NCBI GenBank assembly: GCA_964460185.1
Contig: CAYWTM010000155.1
Coordinates: 1-6,702 of the forward strand
Direction of reading: 5' to 3'
From: JAVJPJ01 sp040217295
Lineage (GTDB): Bacteria; Pseudomonadota; Alphaproteobacteria; Rhodobacterales; Rhodobacteraceae
Length of the DNA: 6,702 bases
The translations under genes were made by a program, and so were the position numbers. The notes under the pieces were generated by a model. That model was not told the DNA's origin. It ran no database searches and worked only from the letters and a program-made list of their open reading frames with translations. The number at the start of each line of letters is the position of its first letter. The first letter of the stretch is position 1. Shown here piece by piece: positions 1 to 6,321 of the stretch.

Positions 1-46
1 AGATTCTCCGGAGTGACTGGAGTTCAGACGTGTGCTCTTCCGATCT
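1..46. other. Untrimmed Illumina TruSeq i7 adapter (5' end)
   Basis: This is not biological sequence. Bases 13-46 match the 34-nt TruSeq read-2/index adapter ending in GCTCTTCCGATCT. They are preceded by the 8-base index TCTCCGGA (5-12) and the AGAT that ends the P7 flow-cell arm (1-4). Genomic sequence starts at 47. An open frame running from the GTG at 13 begins with the familiar adapter-encoded peptide TGVQTCALPI and should not be annotated. Confidence 0.98.
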
Positions 47-774
47 GGGTGCGAGGTCGTGAACCGGATCCGGTCCAGCCCGTCAATCTCGGACAGGTCC
101 CAGATCAGGCGCGCCAGACCCCATTCCGTGCCATCGGGCCCGGCCCCGTGATAGGCATTCACATTCTGACCCAGCAGCGTGATTTCGCGCACCCCGCGAT
201 CCACCAGGTCGCGTGCCTCGTGCAGCAACCTGTCAGCCGGCCGCGAGACTTCGGCCCCGCGCGTATACGGCACCACGCAGAAGGAACAGAACTTGTCACA
301 GCCTTCCTGCACCGTCAGGAACGCGGTCGGGCCGCGCCGGGCCTTGCGTGCCTTGGGAAGGTGCAGGAACTTGTCTTCTTCCGGGAATTCGGTGTCGAGC
401 GCCTTTTCCCCCCGACCCAGCGCCTCCATCATCGCGGGCAGGCGGTGATAGGTCTGTGGGCCGACGACCAGGTCCACCAGCGGCTGGCGGCGCATGATCT
501 CTTCACCCTCCGCCTGCGCCACGCACCCGGCCACGCCGATCTTGAGGTCCGGGTTTGCATCGCGCAGCGGTTTCAGGCGGCCAAGTTCGGAATACACCTT
601 TTCGGCGGCCTTTTCCCGGATATGGCACGTGTTCAGCAAGATCATGTCGGCGCCGTCAGGCGTGTCGACCTGTTCATAGCCCGACGCCCCCAGGGCTTCG
701 GCCATGCGCTCGCTGTCATAGACATTCATCTGACAGCCGTAGGTCTTGACGTAGAGCTTCTTGGCCTCGGACAT
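47..774 (-). CDS. miaB: tRNA-2-methylthio-N6-dimethylallyladenosine synthase MiaB (C-terminus missing)
   Basis: MiaB is a radical-SAM methylthiotransferase that converts i6A37 to ms2i6A37 in tRNAs reading UNN codons. The 242 codons present hold the whole N-terminal UPF0004 domain with cluster cysteines C14 (TYGCQMN), C50 (LNTCHIRE) and C84 (VAGCVAQ). They also hold the start of the radical-SAM domain with the C159-x3-C163-x2-C166 motif (EGCDKFCSFC) followed by VPYTRG. The family is usually about 430-450 residues, so the rest of the SAM barrel and the TRAM domain lie beyond the contig end. The frame reads cleanly up to the adapter junction at 46/47, where it breaks mid-codon (...RFTTSHP). The ATG at 774-772 gives the canonical start SEAKKLYVKTYGCQMN, with a weak GAAGG Shine-Dalgarno about 10 nt upstream. 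It is divergent from the plus-strand glycosyltransferase-like gene. Confidence 0.96.
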
Positions 775-964
775 GGGACGCGCGCCTTCGGGATGAACGG
801 GTGGTAATTCAATGTTGATCCGGCCCCTCTACCGTGATCCCCGCCATCCATCAAGGAGCCGACCAAGCGGCGCGGCAATTGCATTCGTCTCGCAGCCGCG
901 CCAAAACGGATGCACACAACAAAGACAACGCCCCTCACCAGAGCGGCGACACAGCACCGGACCC

Positions 965-1837
965 ATGGATTTCGACAGCCTAGACATCTTCGGCGCCCTG
1001 CCGCCAAACAGTTTCGGCAAGGGCCCGGCCGCGATGGTCATCGCCGAGGATCGGGTCGAGGTGACCTCGACGCTCGCGCATATCCATTCGCTCGGGTTCC
1101 GGCATGTGTTCGTTCTGGCCCCGCCCGAAATTCAAGTGCCGCCGGCCCCCGAAGGCGCAAAGGCGGACCAGCACATCATACGGGGCCAGAGCCGGAAGCC
1201 GGGCGCCACCCAGACCGCGGTGAACATGCTGATCCGGCAAATGCCATTGCAGTGGGTCTACTACTGCTACAACGGGGAATACCTGTTCTTTCCCTTTTGC
1301 GAAGACCGCAGCATCGGCGAAATGGTGACCTGGGTCGAAGAGGAACGGCGCAGCGCCGTTCTGACCTATGTGATCGATCTTTATGCCCCGGACCTGAGGG
1401 TCTACCCCGATGCGGTGTCGCTCGATACCGCCATGCTGGACGGATCAGGGTATTACGCGGAGGGGCGCGCCGACGAAGACGGCAATGCCCGTGAGAGGCA
1501 ATTGAATTTCTATGGCGGCCTGAGGTGGCGGTTCGAGGAACATGTCGCCAAGCCAAAGCGCAAGATCGACCGGGTCGGATTGTTCCAGGCGAAACCGGGG
1601 CTGCACCTGCGTGAAGACCACACGCTGAATGACGAGGAAATGAACACCTATGCCTGTCCCTGGCACCATTCGCTGACGGCCGCGACCTGTTCGTTTCGGG
1701 TTGCCAAGGCCCTGCGCACGAACCCCGGTTCGCGCCACGATATCGCGGATTTCCGCTGGCACAAATCGGTGCAGTTCCACTGGTCTTCGATGCAGTTGAT
1801 GGAACTTGGCCTGATGGAGCCAGGCCAATGGTTCTGA
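965..1837 (+). CDS. Glycosyltransferase family 2-like protein (290 aa)
   Basis: The protein resembles the GT2-like (Glyco_tranf_2_4 type) proteins that are common in Rhodobacterales and often left as hypothetical. From the start at 965 the visible landmarks are: an N-terminal segment AMVIAEDRVEVTSTLAHIHS followed by LGFRHVFVLAP, laid out like the first beta-alpha-beta unit of GT2 enzymes; a central WVYYCYNGEYLFFPF block where many relatives carry an acidic metal-binding DxDEF-type motif; the segment VTYVIDLY-like (LTYVIDLYAPDL); and a conserved-looking C-terminal stretch CPWHHSLTAATCSFR through LMELGLMEPGQWF. No signal peptide or membrane helix is seen. The frame is open upstream to an ATG at 812, but those 51 residues are low-complexity, basic and unlike the family, so I prefer ATG 965 although no good Shine-Dalgarno precedes it. 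The stop lies 7 nt before the MFS gene, suggesting co-transcription. Acceptor and sugar are unknown, and catalytic activity is uncertain given the degenerate motif. Confidence 0.7.
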   Translation: MDFDSLDIFGALPPNSFGKGPAAMVIAEDRVEVTSTLAHIHSLGFRHVFVLAPPEIQVPPAPEGAKADQHIIRGQSRKPGATQTAVNMLIRQMPLQWVYYCYNGEYLFFPFCEDRSIGEMVTWVEEERRSAVLTYVIDLYAPDLRVYPDAVSLDTAMLDGSGYYAEGRADEDGNARERQLNFYGGLRWRFEEHVAKPKRKIDRVGLFQAKPGLHLREDHTLNDEEMNTYACPWHHSLTAATCSFRVAKALRTNPGSRHDIADFRWHKSVQFHWSSMQLMELGLMEPGQWF

Positions 1838-1844
1838 TCCGGTG

Positions 1845-3026
1845 ATGCAACCGGTCTGGCGCGATAGGCCGGTGGTGGCCTTCATGGTCGCGCAGACGGT
1901 CATCTGGGCGTCGATCTTCTATTCCTTTCCGGCACTGGTCCTGAGATGGCAGGCCGAATTCGGCTGGACCACCACCACGATCATGGGCGCGTTCAGCCTT
2001 GCGATTGCCATGCAGGGATTGGCGGCGCCCGCGTTCGGGCGACTGATCGACCGTGGGAGCGCCCCGTTGAGCTTTCCCCTGGGGGCGTTGGCCGGCGCGG
2101 CGTGCCTGATCGCAATGACACAGGTGACGGGCCCTGTGGGGTTCTACGGTGTCTGGGCCACGATGGGCATGGCCATGGGCCTGACGCTCTACGATCCTTG
2201 TTTTTCACTGGTCACCCGCGCGCGCGGCCCCCGGGCGCGGCACGCGATCACCGCCATCACGCTGGCCGCAGGGTTCGCATCGACCCTTGCCTATCCCCTG
2301 ACCGCGATCGTCAGCGATCTTGCCGGATGGCGCGCGGCCTTGTGGACGCTGGCGGGCCTCGTCTTGGTCGTGAACCTGCCGCTTGCGCGCTTTGCCGCCG
2401 TGAAATTGGAACAGGAGGTTGCCGATCAGGCAGCCATGACGCCCGATGCCCCCGTCACCGATGGCCCTGCCCCGAACCAGCTGCCGGGGTTCTGGTGGCT
2501 GGCCATGGGCTTTGCGCTGGCGGCGTTGGGAACCGGTATCGTGATGAGCCACCTTTTTCCCATGATGGCGGCCCTGGGCGTGACAGGTTCCATGGCAGTG
2601 CTGGCGGGATCCATGATCGGGCCGTCGCAGGTGGCGGGCCGGGTGCTGCTGATGCTGAGCGGTACGCGCTTTTCAGCCATGACCATGTCGGTGACGGCCC
2701 TTCTTGCGGTTGCGCTGGCCGCCCTGTTTCTGGGTGCCGCAGCATGGTGGGCCGTCCTGGTCTTTGCCTTCGCCATCGCCCAGGGCCTTGGCTATGGCCT
2801 GACCAGCATCCTGCGCCCGGTCGTCACACGGGATGTCCTGGGGCAGGCGCAATTCGGGCGCATCGCAGGCGCGGTCGCGCGGCCGTCGCTGCTCGCCTTC
2901 GCGGTGGCCCCCGGGGTGGCCGCGATCCTGGCCGACACGATGGGCTATGGCGCGGTCATAGCGGTATGTGCAGCCGCGCCACTTGCCGGGGCGCTTTGCC
3001 TGCTGCGCCTGCGCCACCTGGCATGA
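1845..3026 (+). CDS. Major facilitator superfamily (MFS) transporter
   Basis: This is a polytopic inner-membrane transporter of about 393 residues with twelve predicted hydrophobic segments in a 6+6 arrangement. Helices 1-6 occupy roughly residues 10-184. A hydrophilic central loop, about 185-214, is rich in Asp, Pro and Ala. Helices 7-12 run from about 216 to the C-terminus. The loop between helices 2 and 3 reads GRLIDRG, a recognisable version of MFS motif A. The usual MFS length is about 400, so the protein is complete. The frame can start at GTG 1842 or at the ATG directly after it (1845); neither has a convincing Shine-Dalgarno, and ATG is preferred. It begins 7 nt after the upstream glycosyltransferase-like stop, so translation is probably coupled. 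Nothing in the sequence or context identifies the substrate. An efflux or small organic-acid carrier are both possible. Confidence 0.9.
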   Translation: MQPVWRDRPVVAFMVAQTVIWASIFYSFPALVLRWQAEFGWTTTTIMGAFSLAIAMQGLAAPAFGRLIDRGSAPLSFPLGALAGAACLIAMTQVTGPVGFYGVWATMGMAMGLTLYDPCFSLVTRARGPRARHAITAITLAAGFASTLAYPLTAIVSDLAGWRAALWTLAGLVLVVNLPLARFAAVKLEQEVADQAAMTPDAPVTDGPAPNQLPGFWWLAMGFALAALGTGIVMSHLFPMMAALGVTGSMAVLAGSMIGPSQVAGRVLLMLSGTRFSAMTMSVTALLAVALAALFLGAAAWWAVLVFAFAIAQGLGYGLTSILRPVVTRDVLGQAQFGRIAGAVARPSLLAFAVAPGVAAILADTMGYGAVIAVCAAAPLAGALCLLRLRHLA

Positions 3027-3037
3027 CCCAACAAAAA

Positions 3038-3060
3038 TGGCGGCCCGATAGGGGCCGCCA
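3038..3060 (-). terminator. Rho-independent terminator between convergent genes
   Basis: A perfect 9-bp inverted repeat, TGGCGGCCC / GGGCCGCCA, surrounds a 5-nt loop. Read on the minus strand it is followed directly by TTTTTGTTGG, the classical terminator layout, so it should end the hsp20 transcript 28 bp after that stop codon. The hairpin also lies 11 bp past the MFS stop on the plus strand. There it lacks a T-tract, so it could at most act weakly in that direction. Confidence 0.85.
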
Positions 3061-3088
3061 GGTCACATGATGACCTCTGTGCGCCGGA

Positions 3089-3544
3089 TCAGGCGGTTTC
3101 TGCCTCGATCACCTTTTGGGATGAGGTGCCGATCTCGATCTGGCGGGGTTTCAGTGCTTCGGGCACCTCCCGCACGAGGTCCACATGCAGCATTCCGTTT
3201 TCATGCGTCGCGCCGGTCACACGCAGATGATCGGCCAGTTGAAAACGCTTCTCGAAAGCCCGGGTTGCGATACCGCGATGCAGGTAGGTGCGCTGGCTTT
3301 CGTCCTTGGCCTTGCGGGCCGTGACGACAAGCTCCTGCTCGCGCTGCTCGACGCCCAGCTCCGCATCGGTGAAACCGGCAACGGCGATCGAGATGCGGTA
3401 GGCATCTTCATCGGTCTTTTCGATATTGAAAGGTGGGTAGGTCGAGCTTGAGGTGTCCTGGGCCATCACCCGGTCCACAAGATCCGCCATGCGGTCAAAG
3501 CCGACGGTTGCACGGTAAAGTGGGGAAAGATCATAGGTTCGCAT
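3089..3544 (-). CDS. Hsp20 / IbpA-family small heat-shock protein
   Basis: This is a cytoplasmic ATP-independent holdase of 151 residues, the usual size for bacterial IbpA-type proteins. The N-terminal arm (1-35) contains the typical MRTYDLSPLYR-like and FDRM segments. The alpha-crystallin domain starts at YPPFNIEK (about 36) and runs to about 130. It includes the AGF turn at 55-57, the RTYLHRGI segment before strand 7, and the GMLHVDL motif (117-123). A C-terminal IEI (136-138) is the I-x-I oligomerisation motif. The start at 3544 is fixed by a strong CGGAGG Shine-Dalgarno 8 nt upstream. The same frame extends further upstream through the leader, but that part has no family similarity. The gene has its own apparent heat-shock promoter and structured leader, and a terminator follows, so it is probably a monocistronic heat-shock unit. 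I cannot tell IbpA from other paralogues, so no symbol is given. Confidence 0.95.
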   Translation of the reverse strand: MRTYDLSPLYRATVGFDRMADLVDRVMAQDTSSSTYPPFNIEKTDEDAYRISIAVAGFTDAELGVEQREQELVVTARKAKDESQRTYLHRGIATRAFEKRFQLADHLRVTGATHENGMLHVDLVREVPEALKPRQIEIGTSSQKVIEAETA

Positions 3545-3547
3545 AGA

Positions 3548-3571
3548 GTCATCCTCCGTTTGAGCGACAAC
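3548..3571 (-). promoter_or_regulatory. Candidate ROSE-like RNA thermometer hairpin over the hsp20 ribosome binding site
   Basis: On the transcript, GUUGU-C-GCUC can pair with GAGG-AUGAC around the 5-nt loop AAACG. This hides four of the five GGAGG Shine-Dalgarno bases and stops 3 nt before the start codon. The anti-SD strand contains UCGCU, which fits the UYGCU signature of ROSE thermometers. As in that family, a G faces an SD G (a mismatched G-G), next to one unpaired pyrimidine; two G-U wobbles add further weakness. ROSE elements control alphaproteobacterial small heat-shock genes by melting on temperature rise. The fold here was made by hand and no energy was computed. Confidence 0.5.
3553..3558 (-). 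promoter_or_regulatory. Strong ribosome binding site of hsp20
   Basis: CGGAGG on the minus strand sits 8 nt before the ATG at 3544. It is the clearest Shine-Dalgarno in the window and fixes the hsp20 start over the longer upstream reading frame. Confidence 0.85.
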
Positions 3572-3594
3572 ATTGTGTTCGGACCGCCCCGTCG

Positions 3595-3627
3595 CGGGCA
3601 CGGTCACTGGGTTCATGTGACGGCCCG
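3595..3627 (-). promoter_or_regulatory. Upstream hairpin in the hsp20 leader
   Basis: On the transcript, CGGGC and GTCAC arms pair with GTGAC and GCCCG around a 9-nt loop, with a small internal loop (1 nt against 3 nt). It lies between the presumed transcription start (about 3646) and the SD-masking hairpin. This is where ROSE-type leaders carry their stable, non-melting upstream stem-loops. A role as a folding scaffold is inferred; the pairing itself is seen. Confidence 0.45.
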
Positions 3628-3652
3628 ATCCTTCGGCCCCGCCACCCGTCTG

Positions 3653-3680
3653 ATGTGGGGAACGCTTTCGGGGTTTCAAG
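3653..3680 (-). promoter_or_regulatory. RpoH (sigma32) heat-shock promoter of hsp20
   Basis: Read on the minus strand, CTTGAAA (3680-3674) is followed after 13 nt by CCCCACAT (3660-3653). This is close to the enterobacterial sigma32 consensus CTTGAAA-N(11-16)-CCCCAT-T and keeps the CTTG core typical of alphaproteobacterial RpoH promoters. Transcription would start near 3646, giving a leader of about 100 nt to the ATG at 3544. It lies just downstream of the protease stop codon, so hsp20 need not depend on read-through. The -35 element is also the loop of a GGGG/CCCC inverted repeat. Confidence 0.8.
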
Positions 3681-3710
3681 CCCCCTGGGCCACCGCAGGA
3701 TCCGGCGCGA

Positions 3711-4541
3711 TCAGGGTCGGACGAAGCGCGCGCCGATCCCATCCCGGCCATCATTGCCAACGGTGAGACGGCGGGCCGATCCGGGCGTCTGGCTCAGCAC
3801 ACCGGCGCCACCGGTGCGTCGCGCCTCCAGCAACGACGGAAGCAGGTCCTCGACGATCACGGCGATGGCCACGCGGTCGCCCTGCCATTGCGTTGCGCCC
3901 GACATGATGGCGACCACTTCGGGCCCGGCGGGGGTCATGCGGATGACAGGTGCGCCGGAACTGCCCGAGACGACGCTGCAAGACAGGATCTGCACCACCC
4001 GGTCACGCGCCAGAACCTGGCAGTCTTCCTCGATCGACGCGTAGCTCTCGCGATCCGCGCCATAGGACACCACGGTGACGAAATCGCGGCTGTTCGCGCC
4101 CTCGCCCGGGGGAATGGGCGCGACATTGGCCGCAGATACCGGGCGATCCAGTTCCAGCAGCGCCATGTCCTGCGCCACGTAATCATAAGACGCTTCGCCC
4201 AACGGGCGCGTATAGGTTTCCGGTATGAAACTGCGCCTGACCCCGCGATAGGCCTCGGCACGGCCGTTGCGCAAGCTCGCCGAAAAGATGAGGTCCGAAT
4301 CCGCAAGGCGGTCGCCGTTGGCATCAAACAGGCAATGCGCCGCCGTGAGCACCAGACCCGGCGCGATCAGGCTGGCCGAACAAAATGAAACCGGGCTGTC
4401 CAGCCGGCCAACGGCCTCCCACTGACGGGCCGCGTCGGCAGTGGACAGCGCACGCAGCGGATCGGCCGATTGAAACGCCTGCCCATGAGACGGAACCGGC
4501 AACGGAAAAATCAGAAAAGCAAACAAACACAACAAACGCAT
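3711..4541 (-). CDS. Secreted trypsin-like serine protease (S1 family, chymotrypsin fold)
   Basis: This is a 276-residue precursor with an intact catalytic triad. His69 lies in LTAAHC, Asp125 in QDMALLEL, and Ser195 in GSSGAP. An N-terminal hydrophobic stretch after MRLL (about 4-17) ends in a plausible signal-peptidase site, SHGQA|F around residue 22, so the enzyme should act in the periplasm or outside the cell. Four cysteines, C54/C70 flanking the His loop and C174/C188 before the Ser loop, are placed like the conserved disulfides of S1 proteases, which fits an exported protein. No PDZ domain follows, so it is not a DegP/HtrA type; it is closer to the short V8/trypsin-like peptidases of proteobacteria. 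The last 35 residues past the fold are Gly/Arg-rich. It lies 90 bp after glcF on the same strand and ends 30 bp before the hsp20 promoter. Its substrate is unknown. A weak AAAGG precedes the start. Confidence 0.92.
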   Translation of the reverse strand: MRLLCLFAFLIFPLPVPSHGQAFQSADPLRALSTADAARQWEAVGRLDSPVSFCSASLIAPGLVLTAAHCLFDANGDRLADSDLIFSASLRNGRAEAYRGVRRSFIPETYTRPLGEASYDYVAQDMALLELDRPVSAANVAPIPPGEGANSRDFVTVVSYGADRESYASIEEDCQVLARDRVVQILSCSVVSGSSGAPVIRMTPAGPEVVAIMSGATQWQGDRVAIAVIVEDLLPSLLEARRTGGAGVLSQTPGSARRLTVGNDGRDGIGARFVRP

Positions 4542-4596
4542 CGGGCTGCGGCCTTTGACAAATCAGAGGCTCGCACCATCGCCTGCGTCTTTGGCA

Positions 4597-4628
4597 GAAT
4601 TAGGGCCGTTGGCTGTCAGGCCGCAACG
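4597..4628 (-). promoter_or_regulatory. Possible weak promoter/hairpin in the glcF-protease gap
   Basis: In the 90-bp gap, TTGCGG-N18-TAATTC on the minus strand could be a weak housekeeping promoter for the protease gene. The same bases form an imperfect stem, CGTTG with GC against GC and CAACG with a 2-nt bulge (4607-4628). It lacks a T-tract, so it is not a convincing terminator for the glc operon. Both readings are tentative. Confidence 0.22.
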
Positions 4629-4631
4629 TGC

Positions 4632-5957
4632 TCAACGCAGGATCGGCACGGGCACCTCGCGCTTGCCGGGCGCATCCAGAGCCGCCGGGCGCGGCCCCCC
4701 CGTTGCCCAATCCAGCAACTCCACCGTGTGGACGATCGGCACGTCGGTCCCCGTCCCGATCTGCATCATGCACCCGATATTGCCCGCCGCGATGATATCG
4801 GGCTGCGTCGCCTCCAGCGTCTCGACCTTGCGCGCCTTGAGCTGTTTCGAGATCTCGGGCTGCATCAGGTTGTAGGTCCCGGCCGAGCCACAGCACAGAT
4901 GGCTGTCGGCGGGTTCGACGACCTTGAACCCGGCCCGTTTCAGCAGATCCTTGGGAAAGGTCTTGATCTGCTGGCCATGCTGCAATGAACACGCGGCGTG
5001 ATAGGCGATCGTCATGCCCTTTTGGGCGCCTTCGGGCAGATCCAGTTTCATCAAGACCTCGGACACGTCCATCGCGATCGCGCTGACGGCGCCGGCTTGA
5101 TCGGCCAGCGCCTCGTTGCGGAACATGTGCCCGTAATCCTTGACCGTTGTACCACAGCCCGAGGTGTTGATGACGATGGCATCCAACCCTTCGCCCGCCA
5201 TTTCCGCGGACCATGCGCGGATGTTTTTCGCGGCGGTTGCATGGCTTTCATCGGTCTTGCCCATGTGATGGGTCAAGGCCCCGCAACACCCCTGGCCCTC
5301 GGCAATCACCACATCGCAGCCCAAGCGCGTCAGCAATCGGATCGTGGCGTCGTTGATATCGGTGTTCAGCGCCCGCTGTGCACACCCCGTCATCAGCGCC
5401 ACGCGCATCTTGCGTGCACCACCCTGCGCCGGAAACACCTGCGGATCATCATTGCGACTGACGGGCGGTATGGTTCTGGGCGCCATTTCCAGCATCGCCT
5501 TCAACCGCGCATCCGGCACCAGAAACGCAAAGGGCCGGCCCAGCTTCGCCCCGAACAAAGCCACGCGAAAGCGCATCGGATACGGAAGGATCTGCGCCAG
5601 CGTCCAGCGCAGCACCCGCTCGAACACCGGTCTCTTGTAGGTCTTTTCGATGTGATGGCGCGCGTGATCGACCAGGTGCATGTAATGCACGCCCGAGGGG
5701 CAGGTGGTCATGCAGGCCAGGCAGCTCAGGCACCGGTCGATATGCTTGACCGTCTTGGCATCCGCCGGGCGGTCGTTTTCGAGCATATCTTTTATAAGAT
5801 AAATCCGCCCCCGAGGGCTGTCCAGTTCATCGCCGAGCACCTGGTAGGTCGGACAAGTTGCCGTGCAAAACCCACAATGCACACAGCTGCGCAAGATCTC
5901 GTTGGACCGCTGAATGGCCGGGTCTTCCAACTGCTCGGGCGTGAAGGTCGTTTGCAT
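4632..5957 (-). CDS. glcF: Glycolate oxidase iron-sulfur subunit GlcF
   Basis: GlcF is the electron-transfer subunit of the membrane-associated glycolate dehydrogenase GlcDEF, which oxidises glycolate to glyoxylate and passes electrons to the respiratory chain. At 441 residues it is slightly longer than the E. coli protein (about 407). Two 4Fe-4S motifs are intact: C25-x2-C28-x2-C31-x3-C35-P and C76-x2-C79-x2-C82-x3-C86-P. Two cysteine-rich CCG domains follow: TGC192 with GQGCCG (C224/C225), then AAC323 with LCCG (C355/C356). These are the signatures of the GlcF/heterodisulfide-reductase-like family. The start ATG at 5957 gives the usual MQT-F-x-QL N-terminus and lies 10 nt after the upstream membrane-protein stop. 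The order glcE, membrane protein, glcF on one strand supports the call and implies a shared transcript. No promoter is visible directly upstream. Confidence 0.96.
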   Translation of the reverse strand: MQTTFTPEQLEDPAIQRSNEILRSCVHCGFCTATCPTYQVLGDELDSPRGRIYLIKDMLENDRPADAKTVKHIDRCLSCLACMTTCPSGVHYMHLVDHARHHIEKTYKRPVFERVLRWTLAQILPYPMRFRVALFGAKLGRPFAFLVPDARLKAMLEMAPRTIPPVSRNDDPQVFPAQGGARKMRVALMTGCAQRALNTDINDATIRLLTRLGCDVVIAEGQGCCGALTHHMGKTDESHATAAKNIRAWSAEMAGEGLDAIVINTSGCGTTVKDYGHMFRNEALADQAGAVSAIAMDVSEVLMKLDLPEGAQKGMTIAYHAACSLQHGQQIKTFPKDLLKRAGFKVVEPADSHLCCGSAGTYNLMQPEISKQLKARKVETLEATQPDIIAAGNIGCMMQIGTGTDVPIVHTVELLDWATGGPRPAALDAPGKREVPVPILR

Positions 5958-5967
5958 GGATGCGCTT

Positions 5968-6321
5968 TCAGATCAAGGACAGGATGACAAAGCCGAACAA
6001 GGCGGTGAACACCAGGAATACCACCGTAAAGACGGCGCGTGCCGCCCAGACACGGGTGAACCGGCCCAGATAAAGGTGGTACAGCATACTGGCGGAACTC
6101 GATGCCATGATGCCCACGGCAAACGCGCTCAGCGCCGGCGGGTCGATCCCGAACAGCGGGCCGTCCATGGCGATCGAGACGAAAACCAACGCGGCACCAA
6201 CCACAAGCGCGCATTGCGCCAAGAACGCACCGCGCGGGCGGTCCGTCATGAGGGATATCCCTCCGAACAGCGCCGCGGAAGCCAGGGCGACTGGCGCCAC
6301 TTGAACCATTTGCTCGATCAT
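5968..6321 (-). CDS. Small four-helix membrane protein in the glycolate oxidase operon, function unknown
   Basis: I do not recognise a named family. The 117-residue product is almost all membrane. Four hydrophobic segments lie at about 8-25, 31-51, 64-86 and 95-117, joined by short loops. The loop after helix 1 holds TDRPRG and the one after helix 3 holds LGRFTRVWAAR. These two positively charged loops suggest they face the cytoplasm, with both termini outside. No metal- or haem-binding histidine pairs are evident; one His (Tyr-His-Leu-Tyr) sits at the end of helix 3. Its ATG overlaps the glcE stop by 4 bp (ATGA) and its stop lies 10 nt before glcF, so it is translationally coupled into the operon. 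A role as membrane anchor or partner of the soluble GlcDEF subunits is a guess from context only. The reading frame and codon use match its neighbours, so it is very likely a real gene. Confidence 0.85.
   Translation of the reverse strand: MIEQMVQVAPVALASAALFGGISLMTDRPRGAFLAQCALVVGAALVFVSIAMDGPLFGIDPPALSAFAVGIMASSSASMLYHLYLGRFTRVWAARAVFTVVFLVFTALFGFVILSLI

Noticed and set aside
1..46. Left half of a possible terminal inverted repeat of a linear plasmid, phage or transposon
   Set aside because: The sequence is the TruSeq i7 adapter with an 8-base index and appears reverse-complemented at the other end; it is a library artefact.
13..807. Long plus-strand reading frame of 264 codons at the left end
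   Set aside because: It starts inside adapter sequence and runs antisense to miaB, whose minus-strand frame has full family motifs.
812..964. N-terminal extension of the GT2-like protein starting at ATG 812
   Set aside because: The 51 residues are Arg/Pro/Ser-rich without family resemblance and have no ribosome binding site; the family-like sequence starts at 965. The region is better read as the divergent intergenic gap.
1946..3070. 374-codon plus-strand reading frame inside the MFS gene in another frame
   Set aside because: The product is Gly/Arg/Cys-rich and hydrophilic, a typical high-GC shadow of a membrane-protein gene; the MFS frame has twelve helices and motif A.
3545..3760. 72-residue N-terminal extension of the Hsp20 protein
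   Set aside because: It covers the heat-shock promoter, the structured leader and the end of the protease gene, while a strong Shine-Dalgarno precedes the ATG at 3544.
4582..4641. CCTGCGT/ACGCAGG inverted repeat spanning the end of glcF and the gap
   Set aside because: Seven base pairs across a 46-nt loop with no T-tract is within chance for GC-rich DNA and is not a convincing terminator or operator.
4998..5987. 329-codon plus-strand reading frame opposite glcF
   Set aside because: It is a GC-rich shadow of glcF; the product is His/Arg-rich without domains, and the antisense frame has all iron-sulfur and CCG motifs.
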